Positions 53,088-63,747 are shown, counted from the stretch's first letter. The stretch is DNA of 64,000 bases from Acinetobacter parvus DSM 16617 = CIP 108168 (GCF_000368025.1 NZ_KB849211.1:136703-200702), one strand, 5' to 3'. Notes: a model not told the origin generated them from the sequence alone. Program-made: numbers and translations.

Positions 53088-53774
53088 TTATACAATATTT
53101 TGTTTTAATTCACGATCAAAGAAATCAATCGTACGTTGCCAAACTACCTTTGCTTCAGGTAGGCCCCGACTGACACTGCGGAAACCATGTGGCATGTTAT
53201 AGGTATAGGCTTCAACCCGATCACCCAGTTCCTGAATCAATTTGTTGCGCTTGGTTGCTGGACAGAATGGATCAACGTTTGACCAATGTCCCTGCAAAAT
53301 GCGAATGTTATCCAGAGGTTCTTTTTTCGGTACACCCGCACCTTGAATACCCAGTGAATGATGATAAACCACAGGTGCCAGCATATCCTCACGCTTGGCC
53401 ATCTGAATCACATAACCCCCTGTTAAACACTGCCCTAACATGCCTAACCGACCATTCGATCTTGGGTCTGCTTTTAATGCATCGAGTAAAACATGAATTT
53501 CCTGATTAACTTCACTGTCGGCTGCATTAATACGTCCTGCCTTACTCACCATGGCACGAATACAATATTTGACTGCACCACCACTAAATAAATTAGGCAC
53601 ATAAACCAAATAGCCCCGATCAGCCAAGTCTTGGGCATCTTCACGGTAAACATCGAGAATGCCGAATAACTCATGCAGCAGTAATATGGCTGGTGCTTTT
53701 TCGGAGCTTGATGCAGATGCATACACTTCAACTTCAATTTGACGTGTCGGTAATGTGATTGTTTTTATTTCCAT
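53088..53774 (-). CDS. Dienelactone hydrolase-family protein
   Basis: A 228-residue alpha/beta hydrolase. The nucleophile is a cysteine in GMLGQCLTGGYV (about residue 123), as in dienelactone hydrolases. The Asp is in NVDPFCP and the His in MPHGFRS. LLHELFGILDVYREDAQDLADRGY is the oxyanion-side block. The true substrate is unknown. Confidence 0.9.
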   Translation of the reverse strand: MEIKTITLPTRQIEVEVYASASSSEKAPAILLLHELFGILDVYREDAQDLADRGYLVYVPNLFSGGAVKYCIRAMVSKAGRINAADSEVNQEIHVLLDALKADPRSNGRLGMLGQCLTGGYVIQMAKREDMLAPVVYHHSLGIQGAGVPKKEPLDNIRILQGHWSNVDPFCPATKRNKLIQELGDRVEAYTYNMPHGFRSVSRGLPEAKVVWQRTIDFFDRELKQNIV

Positions 53775-53835
53775 TTCAGCTATCCATTTTTTTAAATCGC
53801 TTTTATATCATTTTTGACAATATTAATTGTCAAAT

Positions 53836-53861
53836 AAAAAAGGGCATCAATAGATGCCCCA
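53836..53861 (-). terminator. Lipoprotein gene terminator
   Basis: On the minus strand GGGGCATCTA and TGATGCCC pair and end in TTTTTT, 20 nt after the lipoprotein frame. Confidence 0.85.
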
Positions 53862-53881
53862 GCTAAGATTAGAGTGAATTT

Positions 53882-54311
53882 TTAAAATTTCAGTATACCA
53901 TTAGCAGTTAATATTTTCGTTGGATCAGCTTGTTGAGAAAGTTTTACATCTTTAAATGTTAATGTACGGTTTGCTGTGTCCAAACTTAATCCAGGGCATA
54001 CAGAAGTTTCCGAAGCATATGTTCCACATTGATACCAAGTTATTGAACCTAGTACAAATGAGATATAAGTAGCACTCGCATTAGCTTTGGTAATCGTTAT
54101 ACCATCCTCTAGTGGTGGATTTGCTTTATGGGCGAACTGTACATTTACAGTTTGATTAGATGCGTTAAACTGCCCAACTCTTGGTGTCGCCCATACAGTT
54201 GAGTTATGTTCGAATATCAATGGCGAAGCTAATCCAGTAATGGTGATACAACCCCATTGATTGGTACTATTTGCACAGCTTGTAGCAGGTGTTGGTGTAG
54301 TCGACTGACTG
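53882..54311 (-). pseudogene. 3' part of the lipoprotein gene, in a shifted frame
   Basis: This frame continues the upstream lipoprotein gene after a one-base shift near 54310. It begins around YNSQSTTPTPATSC and carries ANSTNQWGCITITGLASPLIFEHN through to the C-terminus (LTANGILKF). No ATG or ribosome site supports a separate start. The secreted-protein flavour (spaced cysteines, Thr/Asn/Ser richness) matches the upstream part. It is either a disabling frameshift or an assembly error. Confidence 0.65.
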
Positions 54312-55679
54312 TTATAAATGCATCAACAGACTATTATTTTTAACTGTTAGATCTTGCGTTGTCCCACTGACTGCTTTTAATACAGTATTATTAAAATAGA
54401 AGCTTTTTGCAGGTTTTGAATTGATCTGTCCATCTTTTACGGTAACACCATTACAGGCAGGATTTGTTCCCACACCACATGCCCACGCATATTGATTATT
54501 TTCAACCTGAACAGTTTTTACGACTGTATTTTCAACCGTGATTTTTACATTTTCTTTTTTATCAGCATTAAAAAATGTATAAATATCAGGTGATTTAATT
54601 ACAACCGAACTCACCTTACTAAAGCTACAGAAATCATGCGGGGCATTCTTAAAGCCAAGCTTATCATCCGCACCATTTGATTCACAAAGTTGTGGAGAGG
54701 CTGTGGTCTTTTCACCATAAAAACCTGTAAAATCTGCACTTTCCGCAGAATATTTACCTGCATTCTCTTTAAATAGGGTCACATATCCCTTGTCAGTAAT
54801 TACATAATAATTTGTCCCATTTTGCTGAACGTTTGCACCGCAAACTTCTGCAATGGTTGCAGTTGTGCCTTTTGCAATAACTTTTCCTGTCGCTGCATCC
54901 AGATTCAAGACCACTGTACCTTTATCACTGTAATCACCGCTATAGCTCGTCAAATCACTGAGTTTGCCTACAGGTAGTTTCTTGCTGGCACAGGTTTCTG
55001 TTACTGGGGCAGGAGTTACAGGAACGAAATCAGGAACTGCTGCCACATCTCCTGCTTTTACTTTCTCAATCAGGGCAGCGTAGTCTTTAATTGTTGCTTG
55101 ATTGGCAGCCAATGATGCCGCAAAAGCATCCAGAGCCTTATCAAATGCATCATCAATTGCAAATTTAGTTGTTAATAGGTCAAAGTTTTCTGGTAATACA
55201 TAACCATCTGCTCTGAGTTGTTTAGTTAAATTATCTACCGCAGTTTTAAGTGTGGTTTCTAAAATCGGTTGATAGGTTTTAAACCAGTCACTTGGCGTTT
55301 GTGAGCTTGCCAAAGCCAGAGCAAGATCAGTAAATGGCGTGATATTGACATTACCCGCTTTTGCAGCGTAACCATGCAAGGTTTGGGTATCTGATGCTTT
55401 CACTTCCAATGCACAAGGTAGTTTAGTGCTATCCACCTGGCCTGACCATTCCCCCTGTTCATTGGTTTTAACCTCATTTTTAAACCCAGTGCCATCTTTA
55501 CAACTCGCTGTGACACTGGCATTTTTAATCGCTGCCCCAACAGCTGCTGTTCCAGCTAAATTACTGTAGGTTGTGGTCGGTGTTGGAGATGTATTACTGT
55601 GCTGATCATCGTCATCATGACATGCTGTAAGTAAAACACTGGCAGCAATACAAGCACTCAATAAACTTTTTTTTAACAT
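54312..55679 (-). CDS. Putative lipoprotein, probably truncated by a frameshift
   Basis: A 455-residue predicted lipoprotein. The signal peptide ends at the lipobox LLTAC (Cys20), followed by an acidic DDDD patch and a Ser/Thr/Pro linker. The N-terminal domain (about residues 40-130) has a carboxypeptidase-regulatory or Ig-like feel. The rest contains several spaced cysteine pairs. The frame ends in NNSLLMHL-stop while the neighbouring frame stays open and similar in style for another 140 residues, so the full-length product was likely near 600 residues. I do not know its function. Confidence 0.7.
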   Translation of the reverse strand: MLKKSLLSACIAASVLLTACHDDDDQHSNTSPTPTTTYSNLAGTAAVGAAIKNASVTASCKDGTGFKNEVKTNEQGEWSGQVDSTKLPCALEVKASDTQTLHGYAAKAGNVNITPFTDLALALASSQTPSDWFKTYQPILETTLKTAVDNLTKQLRADGYVLPENFDLLTTKFAIDDAFDKALDAFAASLAANQATIKDYAALIEKVKAGDVAAVPDFVPVTPAPVTETCASKKLPVGKLSDLTSYSGDYSDKGTVVLNLDAATGKVIAKGTTATIAEVCGANVQQNGTNYYVITDKGYVTLFKENAGKYSAESADFTGFYGEKTTASPQLCESNGADDKLGFKNAPHDFCSFSKVSSVVIKSPDIYTFFNADKKENVKITVENTVVKTVQVENNQYAWACGVGTNPACNGVTVKDGQINSKPAKSFYFNNTVLKAVSGTTQDLTVKNNSLLMHL

Positions 55680-55883
55680 ACGAACCCCATTCGTTATTTC
55701 ATCCCTTTCGTGATGACAGTAACGTTTTTAGGGTTTTCTGCGTATCCCCAGTTCAGGGGGGGATAGCCTAAAATCTATTTTGACTTCAAAAACTTGTTTA
55801 CAATGTGAATATTCAATGAGTTGTGATACTTCTTCATACACGCTAAGGTATAGGCTGTATTTATATCATTATGAGTTATTGCC

Positions 55884-56492
55884 ATGTCACCTCATCATGC
55901 CTACCCACTTTCAGTCAGTGAACAGGATTATCTTGATGGCGAATTGCTAACTGATATTAAACATGAATATATTCATGGCGAAGTCTATGCAATGGCTGGG
56001 GCAAAAGCGGCGCATAACAGAATTACCCTCAACATTTCCTCTGCATTACACCAACACTTAAAGGGAAAAACCTGCCAGCCTTATAGCGGAGATATGAAAG
56101 TTAAAGTAGATAGCTGTTATTTCTATCCTGATGTACTGGTTGATTGTTCAGATTTAGCAGATGACAGTGTTTTTACAGAAACACCGACCATTATTGTTGA
56201 GGTATTGTCTAAATCCACGCGCCAGATTGACCGTGTGATCAAACGTGAAAAGTATCTACAGATTCCGACCCTACAGGAATATATCCTGATTGAACAGGGT
56301 ATTGCCGAGATTGAAGTAGTATGTCGTAGTCAAAACTGGCAATCTCATTTCTACTATTTGGGAGATCACATTACACTGAACTCAATTGGTTTAAGCATTT
56401 CAGTTGAAGATATTTATGACCGTGTCAAAAATGAAGATGTCGTGACATGGCTAGAGAAGAAAGCCCTAGCAGAACAAAACCTCTCAAATTAA
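55884..56492 (+). CDS. Uma2-family (DUF820) restriction-endonuclease-fold protein
   Basis: A 202-residue protein of the Uma2 family. YLDGELLTDIKHEYIHGEVYAMAGA is the N-terminal block. The PD-(D/E)XK-like core shows as FYPDVLVDCSD, then PTIIVEVLSKSTRQIDR with the ExLS residue pattern. Members are predicted nucleases, abundant in cyanobacteria and scattered elsewhere; their role is not settled. It overlaps the 3' end of the convergent response regulator gene by 9 nt. Confidence 0.85.
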   Translation: MSPHHAYPLSVSEQDYLDGELLTDIKHEYIHGEVYAMAGAKAAHNRITLNISSALHQHLKGKTCQPYSGDMKVKVDSCYFYPDVLVDCSDLADDSVFTETPTIIVEVLSKSTRQIDRVIKREKYLQIPTLQEYILIEQGIAEIEVVCRSQNWQSHFYYLGDHITLNSIGLSISVEDIYDRVKNEDVVTWLEKKALAEQNLSN

Positions 56493-57137
56493 ACCATATT
56501 GCTGTGCCAGCAGTGCCGCTTCAGCACGGGAGGAGATATGCAATTTCTGATAAATTGTCTTGATATAGCCATTTATGGTATGGCCAGATAATTTTAATTC
56601 GTAGGCGATTTCAGCCACCTGATGCCCCTTGGCAATATAAACAAGCACCTGTTTTTCCCGATTGGTTAAAGTCAGCGACTGTATGGCCTGTTGCTTTTGC
56701 TGCTTAAGCTGTTCATGTGTTTTGACATAATTGAGTAGTTTCTGCGTCATGCTTGGGGAAAAGGCATGGATTCCAGCAATCAGGTTTTTCAAATGCTGCT
56801 GAAATATAGTGGGTTCAAGGTCTTTCAGCAAGTACCCTTTTGCACCATGACAAATGGCCTCAAACAGATATTGGTCATCTTCAAAAATTGTTACCACCAC
56901 ACTCAGGGTATTGACAGAATGTTGTGCCAGCCAGTCAATCACCTCTGTTCCCTTTCCATCAGGCAAGGAAAGATCAATCAAGGCCAGATCATAATGTTGT
57001 GACAATAATGACTGCTTTGCTTCCTTTACACTATAAACCTGCTGGATACGAATGCCTGCAAAGGTTTCAAGTAACATCTGTTTGATCCATGCATTGACTT
57101 CCAGTATATCTTCTAAAATCAATGCCGTTCGAATCAT
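56484..57137 (-). CDS. NarL/LuxR-type response regulator
   Basis: A 217-residue regulator. The receiver domain has ALILEDILEVNAWI, the phosphorylated Asp in LALIDLSLPDGKG (about residue 53), and GAKGYLLKDLEP. The LuxR helix-turn-helix at the end is LTNREKQVLVYIAKGHQVAEIAYELKLSGHTINGYIKTIYQKL. It is paired with the upstream sensor kinase (49 nt away), whose gene is interrupted by a stop codon. Confidence 0.93.
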   Translation of the reverse strand: MIRTALILEDILEVNAWIKQMLLETFAGIRIQQVYSVKEAKQSLLSQHYDLALIDLSLPDGKGTEVIDWLAQHSVNTLSVVVTIFEDDQYLFEAICHGAKGYLLKDLEPTIFQQHLKNLIAGIHAFSPSMTQKLLNYVKTHEQLKQQKQQAIQSLTLTNREKQVLVYIAKGHQVAEIAYELKLSGHTINGYIKTIYQKLHISSRAEAALLAQQYGLI

Positions 57138-57186
57138 GTTTATACCCATTTATATATTGACCATCCATTGCTTTTTGCCAAAGTCG

Positions 57187-59322
57187 CTATAATGGGAAGA
57201 TCAACTCAACCCTTGAACCTTTTACCTCTGGCAGACTTTGGAAATGCAAGGTTGCTGAAAGTTCAGTTGCACGTTCCCTCAGGTTTTTAAGCCCATTCCC
57301 CTCAGACTGATTAGTTTCACCATCAAAACCATTACCATCATCACAAATGACAGAAACCAGTTGTGAATCAACCAAGCTAATCTCAATGATTACACTCTGG
57401 GCATTGGCATACTTCATTATATTACTGATGATTTCCCGAAGCACAGAAATATAATGCCTGTATTGTGCATAACTTAAGGTGATGGGTACATCTCCAAGAT
57501 TTTGTTGCCAATTCAGTTCTATCCCACAACTTTGCAGGCGGGTCACAACCTCATGCTCAAACTCCTACAAAACCATATTTAACTCAACACCCGTACCCAA
57601 CAGACCATTGACGATGGTACGCATTTCAGCAATCGCCTGACGAATGGCCTGCTTGGCTTGATCCACATCGTTCTGATACAGACCTGATAATAGTTTTGCC
57701 CCCAGGTCATCGTGCAAGTCGCGGGCGATACGGTGTCTTTCCTCACGCACACCATTGTCATAGGCAACCCGACTCTCGACTGCCTGAGCTAAAAACGGTA
57801 ATAAATTCTGAACCAGTTGCTGGTCATAGGCATTAAACAAACGGCGGCCTTGCTGCGGATAGCTGAGACGCATCGCTGCCAGTCCTGCCACCTGTGGGGT
57901 ATACATCACCAGTCCATTATCTTCAATTTGGCTATTATTTTCGTGTTCACTTATTTCAAGGTTTAATGGCTGAAACAGGTCATTCAACAAGGCTTTCCAC
58001 TGTAACTGGCGTTCCTGCTCATTCACCGCAAAGCTGACCTGCAAGATTCGCTCAAACAGTTCGCTGTCGGATAATTTTTTACGTTGTAACAGCCGTGCCT
58101 GTAGCCAGCCACGGACAGGCAGCCAAATCAGACCACAGATCAGGATAGCCAGACTGAGTGACATAAGTGGGCTTAACATCATCACCAGAAAGGCATCCAG
58201 CAACACCAGTAAAATCGCTCCTGCCAGCCAGTACAGAATTCCGAATGCCCAACGGTCCAGACTAAATAACTGATAGCGTTTTAAGCCAATCGCAATACCA
58301 ATGGTCACAAACAGGAAGAAACCGAACGAATAGGCTTGTGACATATTCAGCTGAATATCAAGTAGCTGGGTGCTCTGAACCAAAAATACAAATGCGCCGC
58401 TACTAACCAGAATCCATAAGGCAAACCAGCGCAATGCCACTTTTGCCCGTGGATCATGTCGGTTTGCCCGCCATTGCCAAACCATACATAAAATTGCGCT
58501 CAGCATTTGTAAGGTAACGGGTAAGTCTCCCCCCATGCTTGGTTCAGGTAATAGAAATAAGGTATCGAGCAACCACCAACCAGAGAAAAATATCGGTATT
58601 GCCCACAACCATTGGGTTCTGATCAACTGCTTTGGGTACACCAGGAATAGACTGATTAATGCACAGCCATATAGCAATGCACCACCCGTATTGATTGCGA
58701 CCAGTACCCGAAATAATTCGGCATTTAAAGCCAGATCACGGGTGCTATAGATGGCTGCGGAAAAGGCGAATACTGGATAGGCCGCATTGAGTAAGGCAAA
58801 AACACGCGGGGCGATTTCATTGGGACGCAATGCCCAAATCCAACAGCCGAGTAAAAACCCAATCGAACTGACAGCAAGCTGAAACCAGAACTCAAAAGGT
58901 AAATCCCGAAGTGTTCGTTTAGGCTGAATATTGACAGGATATGGCGTTGAGCTTGAATGATCGCCTGACTGCAAAAATATGTGCTGATGCTGGCTCATCA
59001 GTTGATGAACTTGGCTCTGCTTGATAAAAAATTGCTGCATCTCAGGATAGGTTGCAACAAAATGGGGATCTTCAGTAAAGTCATTTGCGTTTAGCTGTAT
59101 TCGGTTCTGCCCACCTGCTGATGAAATCGCAACTGAATCCACATCCTGTAATATCAATCGCTCCCCGTCAAATACCGAAATTTTTTGGCGTTCTTTGACT
59201 TCAAAGCGTAAATGGCTACTGGGCTGATTTACCGCACAATAGATGACCGCAATAAGGGCCAACGACAATCCTAAAATGGCATAAAACAACCGATCCGCTG
59301 GTGTTTTGCGACGCAAAGCCAT
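57187..59322 (-). pseudogene. NarL-partner sensor histidine kinase, split by an in-frame amber codon
   Basis: One frame runs from 59322 to 57187 (about 711 codons) but contains TAG at 57565-57567. The first part holds an N-terminal helix, a periplasmic region, seven hydrophobic segments (about residues 140-400), and the HisKA_3 dimerisation domain with the phospho-His in HRIARDLHDDLGAKLL (about residue 535). The ATP-binding domain (SVICDDGNGFDGETNQSEGNGLKNLRERA) lies after the stop. A product ending at the amber could not phosphorylate itself. Restart at a GTG after the stop would make only the ATPase half. Confidence 0.88.
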
Positions 59323-59377
59323 GTATCACCACAATATGAGTATCCTTTCTGTGAGCTAATGATAATCCAGAACATAT

Positions 59378-59405
59378 AAAAAAGGATGCTGTGACAGCAT
59401 CCTTT
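59378..59405 (-). terminator. pepN terminator
   Basis: AAAAAAGGATGCTG and CAGCATCCTTT form a stem 18 nt after the pepN stop on the minus strand. Confidence 0.88.
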
Positions 59406-59422
59406 CTGACGAAAATAATGTG

Positions 59423-62032
59423 TTATTCAATGTTTAGCATACTGCTCAAGGTTTCAGATACATTCTTAGATTTCACTTTCGGTTGCAACGCCTTCAATGC
59501 CTGCTGTACCTGACTGCGTTGTGGCTCAGCCAAAGTGTACCAGCGAGAAAGTACCTGTAATAAACGGGAACCTAAAATTGGGTTTTTCTCATCCAAATAA
59601 GCGGCAAGCTCAATAAAATGATCGACACCAAAGCTCCACGTATTCACTGGGTTATTTGACAAACCGCCACTCACTGCACGGATACGATTCGGTGTTCCCA
59701 AATCATAATCTACATGCTGGGTCAAATATTTGATGGTTTCTTCAGTCGCATTCGGATTGGATGCTTGAATGCTAAACCACTGATCCAGCGACAAGGCTTC
59801 ATCCTTAAAACGATTATAGAAGTCATCCAAAACATCTTGAGCCTGTGGTGCATCATTGCAGACCAGCACACGCAATGCCCCCAAACGTTCAGACATATTG
59901 CCCGTGTTTTGATACTGCGCATAAGCCAAATCAAATACCGACTCATCGCCCTGACGTGCCAGCATATTTAGCATGATATTTTTAAGCGCCCGCACCCCCA
60001 TCGCCAAAGAAAACTCTTTTTGCATCTCTGGGTCTAAAGATAGATAGGTGTCTTTCCAGAATGAACCCAACTCACGAGCCAACCGATCCAACACTGCTTC
60101 GCGTTTCTCACGAATCAATTCAGGCTCATAGTCTTGATCAATACGACTACCTAAATAGTTTTCACTTGGTACATCAAACAGGCGTGAAGCAAGCAAAGGA
60201 TCTTTATTGACCAATTCAGGCAAGGTATTTTTAATCGCCTGAATATAGGCATCGACCTTATGCTCTTCTAAAAGAATACGTTCCAGCAAGTTTTGTGTGG
60301 CTTGCCATTGGTTAAAACCGTTGGTTTCATGCTGAATCAGGAAAGCAAGATCTTCATCTGAATAGTCAAACACCAGATTGACAGGTGCAGAGAAATTACG
60401 CAATAACGATGCAACAGGTTGTGTAGTCACACCTGTAAATTCAATACTCGCCTCATCCTGATCAAATAAATACACCCCATCTTTAACATCATCCACAAAC
60501 AGATCAGGGCTATGCAAAGTATATTGCTCACCTGTATTGGCATTAAATAAAGCCAAGGCCACAGGAATTGGCACTGCTTTTAAATTTGGATATTTAGGAT
60601 GTGCTTTTAGGCTTTGTTTGAAGCTTAAACGATAGGTCTGTGCAACCGCATCATATTCACCTCTGGCTTCCAGTTTTGGTGTACCTGGCTGGTTATACCA
60701 TGTTAAGAAATTGGTTAAATCCACATCTGACCCTGCGCTTAATGCGGCAACCCAGTCTTCCACCGTCACCGCCTGACCATCATGACGACGAAAATATTCG
60801 TCCGTTCCTTTACGGTATTTTTCCTTGCCCAGCAAAGTCGCCATCATGCGGTTAATTTCTGCACCTTTTTCATAAACCGTTGCAGTATAGAAATTATTGA
60901 TTTCAACAAAATGATCTGGACGTGGTGGATGTGATAATGGACCTGCATCTTCAGGAAATTGATGTGACTTCAACACCGCTACATCATCAATACGTTGGAC
61001 TGCCGCAGACTGTAAATCCTCAGAGAAAGACTGGTCACGGAAAACTGTCAAACCTTCCTTTAGACACAACTGGAACCAGTCACGGCAGGTAATACGGTTG
61101 CCTGTCCAGTTATGGAAATATTCATGGGCAATCACCGACTGCACTCGCATAATGGCTGCATCAGTGGTGTATTCCTCATCAGCAAGCACACAAGACGTAT
61201 TAAAGATATTTAAACCTTTATTTTCCATTGCGCCCATATTGAACTGGCTCACTGCCACAATCATGTAGTTATCGAGATCATACGGGCGACCATAGTGTTC
61301 TTCGTCCCAGCGCATTGAATGCTTTAGTGCTTCCATCGCGATATGGCATTTTGGAATATCTTTTTCAATCGCATAAATTTCCAGAGCAACATCACGTCCC
61401 TCAGACGTGGTATAGCGATCTTTCAGTACCGCTAAATCACCAATCACACAGGCAAATAAATAGCTTGGCTTCTTGGTCGGGTCTTGCCAGATGGCAAAAT
61501 GGCGCCCCTCTCCCACTTCACCTGTTTCCAATAAGTTACCATTTGCAAGTAATACTGGATATTTTTTATCCGCTTCAACACGGGTGGTAAACTCCGCCAA
61601 CACATCTGGACGGTCTGGATAGAATGTAATTTTACGGAAACCTTCGGGCTCATTCTGAGTCACGAATAAATCACCCGCTTTGTATAAACCTTCCAGTTGC
61701 GTATTTGACTCAGGGTGAATCACCACTTGAATTTTCAAAATGACCTGATCTGGTGCATCGGTGATCACCAACTGCTCACTGTCCAGTTGATATTGACCAG
61801 CATTCAACAACTGTCCATTCATTTGAATGGATTGTAACTCCAGATCACGACCCAACAATACCAGCTCACCCGCTGCCTGACGTTTCATAACCAATGTTGA
61901 ATCAACAATGGTGTGATCATCATAGACCTGAATGTCCAAATGAATCGACTCAACCAGAAAAGCGGGTTTTTGATAATCTTTTAAATAAATGGTTTGATCT
62001 GCCTGTACAGGAGGTCGTGCCGCAATGTTCAT
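59423..62032 (-). CDS. pepN: Aminopeptidase N
   Basis: An 869-residue M1-family zinc aminopeptidase, close to E. coli PepN (870). The GAMENKGLNIFN exopeptidase motif (about residue 255) and the zinc site HEYFHNWTGNRITCRDWFQLCLKEGLT (HExxH, with the distal Glu) are both complete. The C-terminal half is helical. It removes N-terminal residues from peptides in the cytosol. Confidence 0.98.
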   Translation of the reverse strand: MNIAARPPVQADQTIYLKDYQKPAFLVESIHLDIQVYDDHTIVDSTLVMKRQAAGELVLLGRDLELQSIQMNGQLLNAGQYQLDSEQLVITDAPDQVILKIQVVIHPESNTQLEGLYKAGDLFVTQNEPEGFRKITFYPDRPDVLAEFTTRVEADKKYPVLLANGNLLETGEVGEGRHFAIWQDPTKKPSYLFACVIGDLAVLKDRYTTSEGRDVALEIYAIEKDIPKCHIAMEALKHSMRWDEEHYGRPYDLDNYMIVAVSQFNMGAMENKGLNIFNTSCVLADEEYTTDAAIMRVQSVIAHEYFHNWTGNRITCRDWFQLCLKEGLTVFRDQSFSEDLQSAAVQRIDDVAVLKSHQFPEDAGPLSHPPRPDHFVEINNFYTATVYEKGAEINRMMATLLGKEKYRKGTDEYFRRHDGQAVTVEDWVAALSAGSDVDLTNFLTWYNQPGTPKLEARGEYDAVAQTYRLSFKQSLKAHPKYPNLKAVPIPVALALFNANTGEQYTLHSPDLFVDDVKDGVYLFDQDEASIEFTGVTTQPVASLLRNFSAPVNLVFDYSDEDLAFLIQHETNGFNQWQATQNLLERILLEEHKVDAYIQAIKNTLPELVNKDPLLASRLFDVPSENYLGSRIDQDYEPELIREKREAVLDRLARELGSFWKDTYLSLDPEMQKEFSLAMGVRALKNIMLNMLARQGDESVFDLAYAQYQNTGNMSERLGALRVLVCNDAPQAQDVLDDFYNRFKDEALSLDQWFSIQASNPNATEETIKYLTQHVDYDLGTPNRIRAVSGGLSNNPVNTWSFGVDHFIELAAYLDEKNPILGSRLLQVLSRWYTLAEPQRSQVQQALKALQPKVKSKNVSETLSSMLNIE

Positions 62033-62377
62033 CAGTATTCCTTATCTTTGGTCATGTCTTTTTGATGGTCTTGTTGGCAAGACTCGTAATGACTTGATCA
62101 TACGCCAACTGATACCGCCTGTCTTTAAGACCCCGTATGAGTTTTAACAATTTTATTGAGCTAAACTCTGTCATTTTCAAATCAAATTGAGTCAATATGC
62201 TGATAGTTTAGACAAAATTACAACATAGGTTTCTATTCTTAAATAAAAACTACATAAGCAATTGCATTTCATCGCTCAATTTACATTTTTTTCCAGACTT
62301 TTACATTTTGTGCATGGTTATTGCTTAATGATATATGCCAATGTAGGTATATAAAATAACAAGCGAGGGCTACTGTT
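62033..62377. other. Divergent intergenic region between pepN and the 85-residue protein gene
   Basis: This 345-bp AT-rich gap lies between two divergent genes and must hold both promoters. I see no repeats, open frames or clear operator palindromes in it. Confidence 0.5.
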
Positions 62378-62635
62378 ATGGAATTAAAAGCACATTTGTA
62401 TCGTCTAGAAAATATTAAGGCAATCCATGATCTTGCTGCCGCGGGCATTGATCATCATGTGATTTCAGTATTCTTATCAGCGGAGGGTATTGATCTTAGC
62501 GCCTTAGAAGTTACCAATATCGTGAATACCTATGATGTGCTTGGAAAAGAAAAAGTACCAAGCAAAAAAGTGCAGGCACTCATTGCCGCGAAAAAAATCG
62601 GTGAGGAAGACGAAAATCTACCGTGCCCCGTTTAG
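62378..62635 (+). CDS. Hypothetical 85-residue protein
   Basis: A soluble, mostly helical protein with no recognised family. It begins MELKAHLYRLENIKAIHDLAA and has a conserved-looking EGIDLSALEVTNIVNTY centre and a lysine-rich end. A clear ribosome site (GCGAGGG) and terminator frame it, so it is very likely a real gene. Confidence 0.75.
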   Translation: MELKAHLYRLENIKAIHDLAAAGIDHHVISVFLSAEGIDLSALEVTNIVNTYDVLGKEKVPSKKVQALIAAKKIGEEDENLPCPV

Positions 62636-62644
62636 TTGACCCAA

Positions 62645-62682
62645 TAAAAAACCTCGAATCCCAATGGTTCGAGGTTTTTTTA
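62645..62682. terminator. Terminator after the 85-residue protein gene
   Basis: AAAAACCTCGAA and TTCGAGGTTTTTTT pair around a 10-nt loop. It also faces the 3' end of the convergent DUF2147 gene and could serve both. Confidence 0.9.
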
Positions 62683-62689
62683 AATAAGA

Positions 62690-63163
62690 TTAAGGGTTTG
62701 CCTTATCTGTACGAATCCAGACTACGGTACGACCCAATGCAGACACCCCCATATAACCACGCATGCGCAGGCGTTTACCTTCACCAGTCACCACAGCCTT
62801 ACCTTTATAAATTCTCCCAGATGTAGGTTCCAGTACTCGACCATCAATATAAGCATTTGCCTTATTTGGATCTTCCCTAAATCCAGATAAAATCTCCAAA
62901 CCCAGAATGGGTTTATTAGTATAAGGTGCTGGACATTTGGTGCAGTTGGTCAGTGCAATACCATGCGAGTTCGGATAACGATAAACGATTTTTCCATGAT
63001 ATCTGCCATCGTTTCCTTTACGGATTTCAACAATTGACAGTTGTTCACCTGTACGTTCTTCAATACTTTTCCAGTAACCTTCGATAGAGGCTGCAAAAGT
63101 TGTTAGGCTTGCGCAAGCAATAGAGCATCCCACGATGCCTTTTATGAACACACGATTTAGCAT
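62690..63163 (-). CDS. DUF2147 secreted protein (array copy 1)
   Basis: A 157-residue periplasmic protein of DUF2147 with a signal peptide (MLNRVFIKGIVGCSIACASLTTFA). YWKSIEERTGEQLSIVEIRKG, two cysteines in LTNCTKCP, KPILGLEILSGF and GRTVVWIRT are the family marks. The function is unknown. I chose the start at 63163; five residues of upstream frame are open. It is the first of three tandem paralogues on this strand. Confidence 0.88.
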   Translation of the reverse strand: MLNRVFIKGIVGCSIACASLTTFAASIEGYWKSIEERTGEQLSIVEIRKGNDGRYHGKIVYRYPNSHGIALTNCTKCPAPYTNKPILGLEILSGFREDPNKANAYIDGRVLEPTSGRIYKGKAVVTGEGKRLRMRGYMGVSALGRTVVWIRTDKANP

Positions 63164-63270
63164 AATTAATCCCGTCATTTAAAAAGAAACACATTTATCT
63201 TTATACAACCAATTTTATATAACTTATCACATTTTTAAATCAACTCACTTTGACGCCCCAGTTCGAAGTT

Positions 63271-63747
63271 TTATGGATTTGCATGTTCCGTCCGAATCCA
63301 GACCACGGTACGCCCCAAAACAGAGATTCCCATATAACCACGCATACGTATACGCTTGCCATCAGCACTGAGTTGTGCCTTACCTTCATAGATATTTCCT
63401 GTTTTAGGCTCTAAAACACGACCGTCAATATAGTGATTTGGGTTCTTTGGGTCTTCTTTTAACCCCTAGGCGATCTGAAGACCCAGAATGGGTTTATTTT
63501 TGAAAACTTCAGGGCACTTAACACAGTTGGTCAGTATATTCTCACCACCTAGAACAGAATAACGGTAGACAATGGTTGCTGTATAAGTCGTATCAGGTTT
63601 CTTTTTTATTTCGACAAATGAAAGCTGCTCGCCTGTACGGTCGTCAATGCTTTTCCAATACCTTTCAGGTGTTACAGCAAAAGCACCAGTTGAGAACACC
63701 GCCAAAGAAATTCCCATGATTCCATTCATGAGTGAGTTTTTTTGCAT
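63271..63747 (-). pseudogene. DUF2147 secreted protein (array copy 2), amber-interrupted
   Basis: The same 158-codon layout as copy 1, with signal peptide MQKNSLMNGIMGISLAVFSTGAFA and matching motifs. A TAG at 63466-63468 interrupts KPILGLQIA-stop-GLKEDP, where copy 1 has KPILGLEILSGFREDP. Downstream of the stop the frame stays open and conserved to a normal TAA, including RMRGYMGISVLGRTVVWIRT. An ATG at 63747 follows GGAGCG. The nonsense change is recent, because the rest is intact. Confidence 0.88.

Noticed and set aside
55884..57137. Uma2 gene and response regulator as a toxin-antitoxin or defence pair
   Set aside because: They are convergent, overlap only at their 3' ends, and belong to unrelated families; no defence genes are near.
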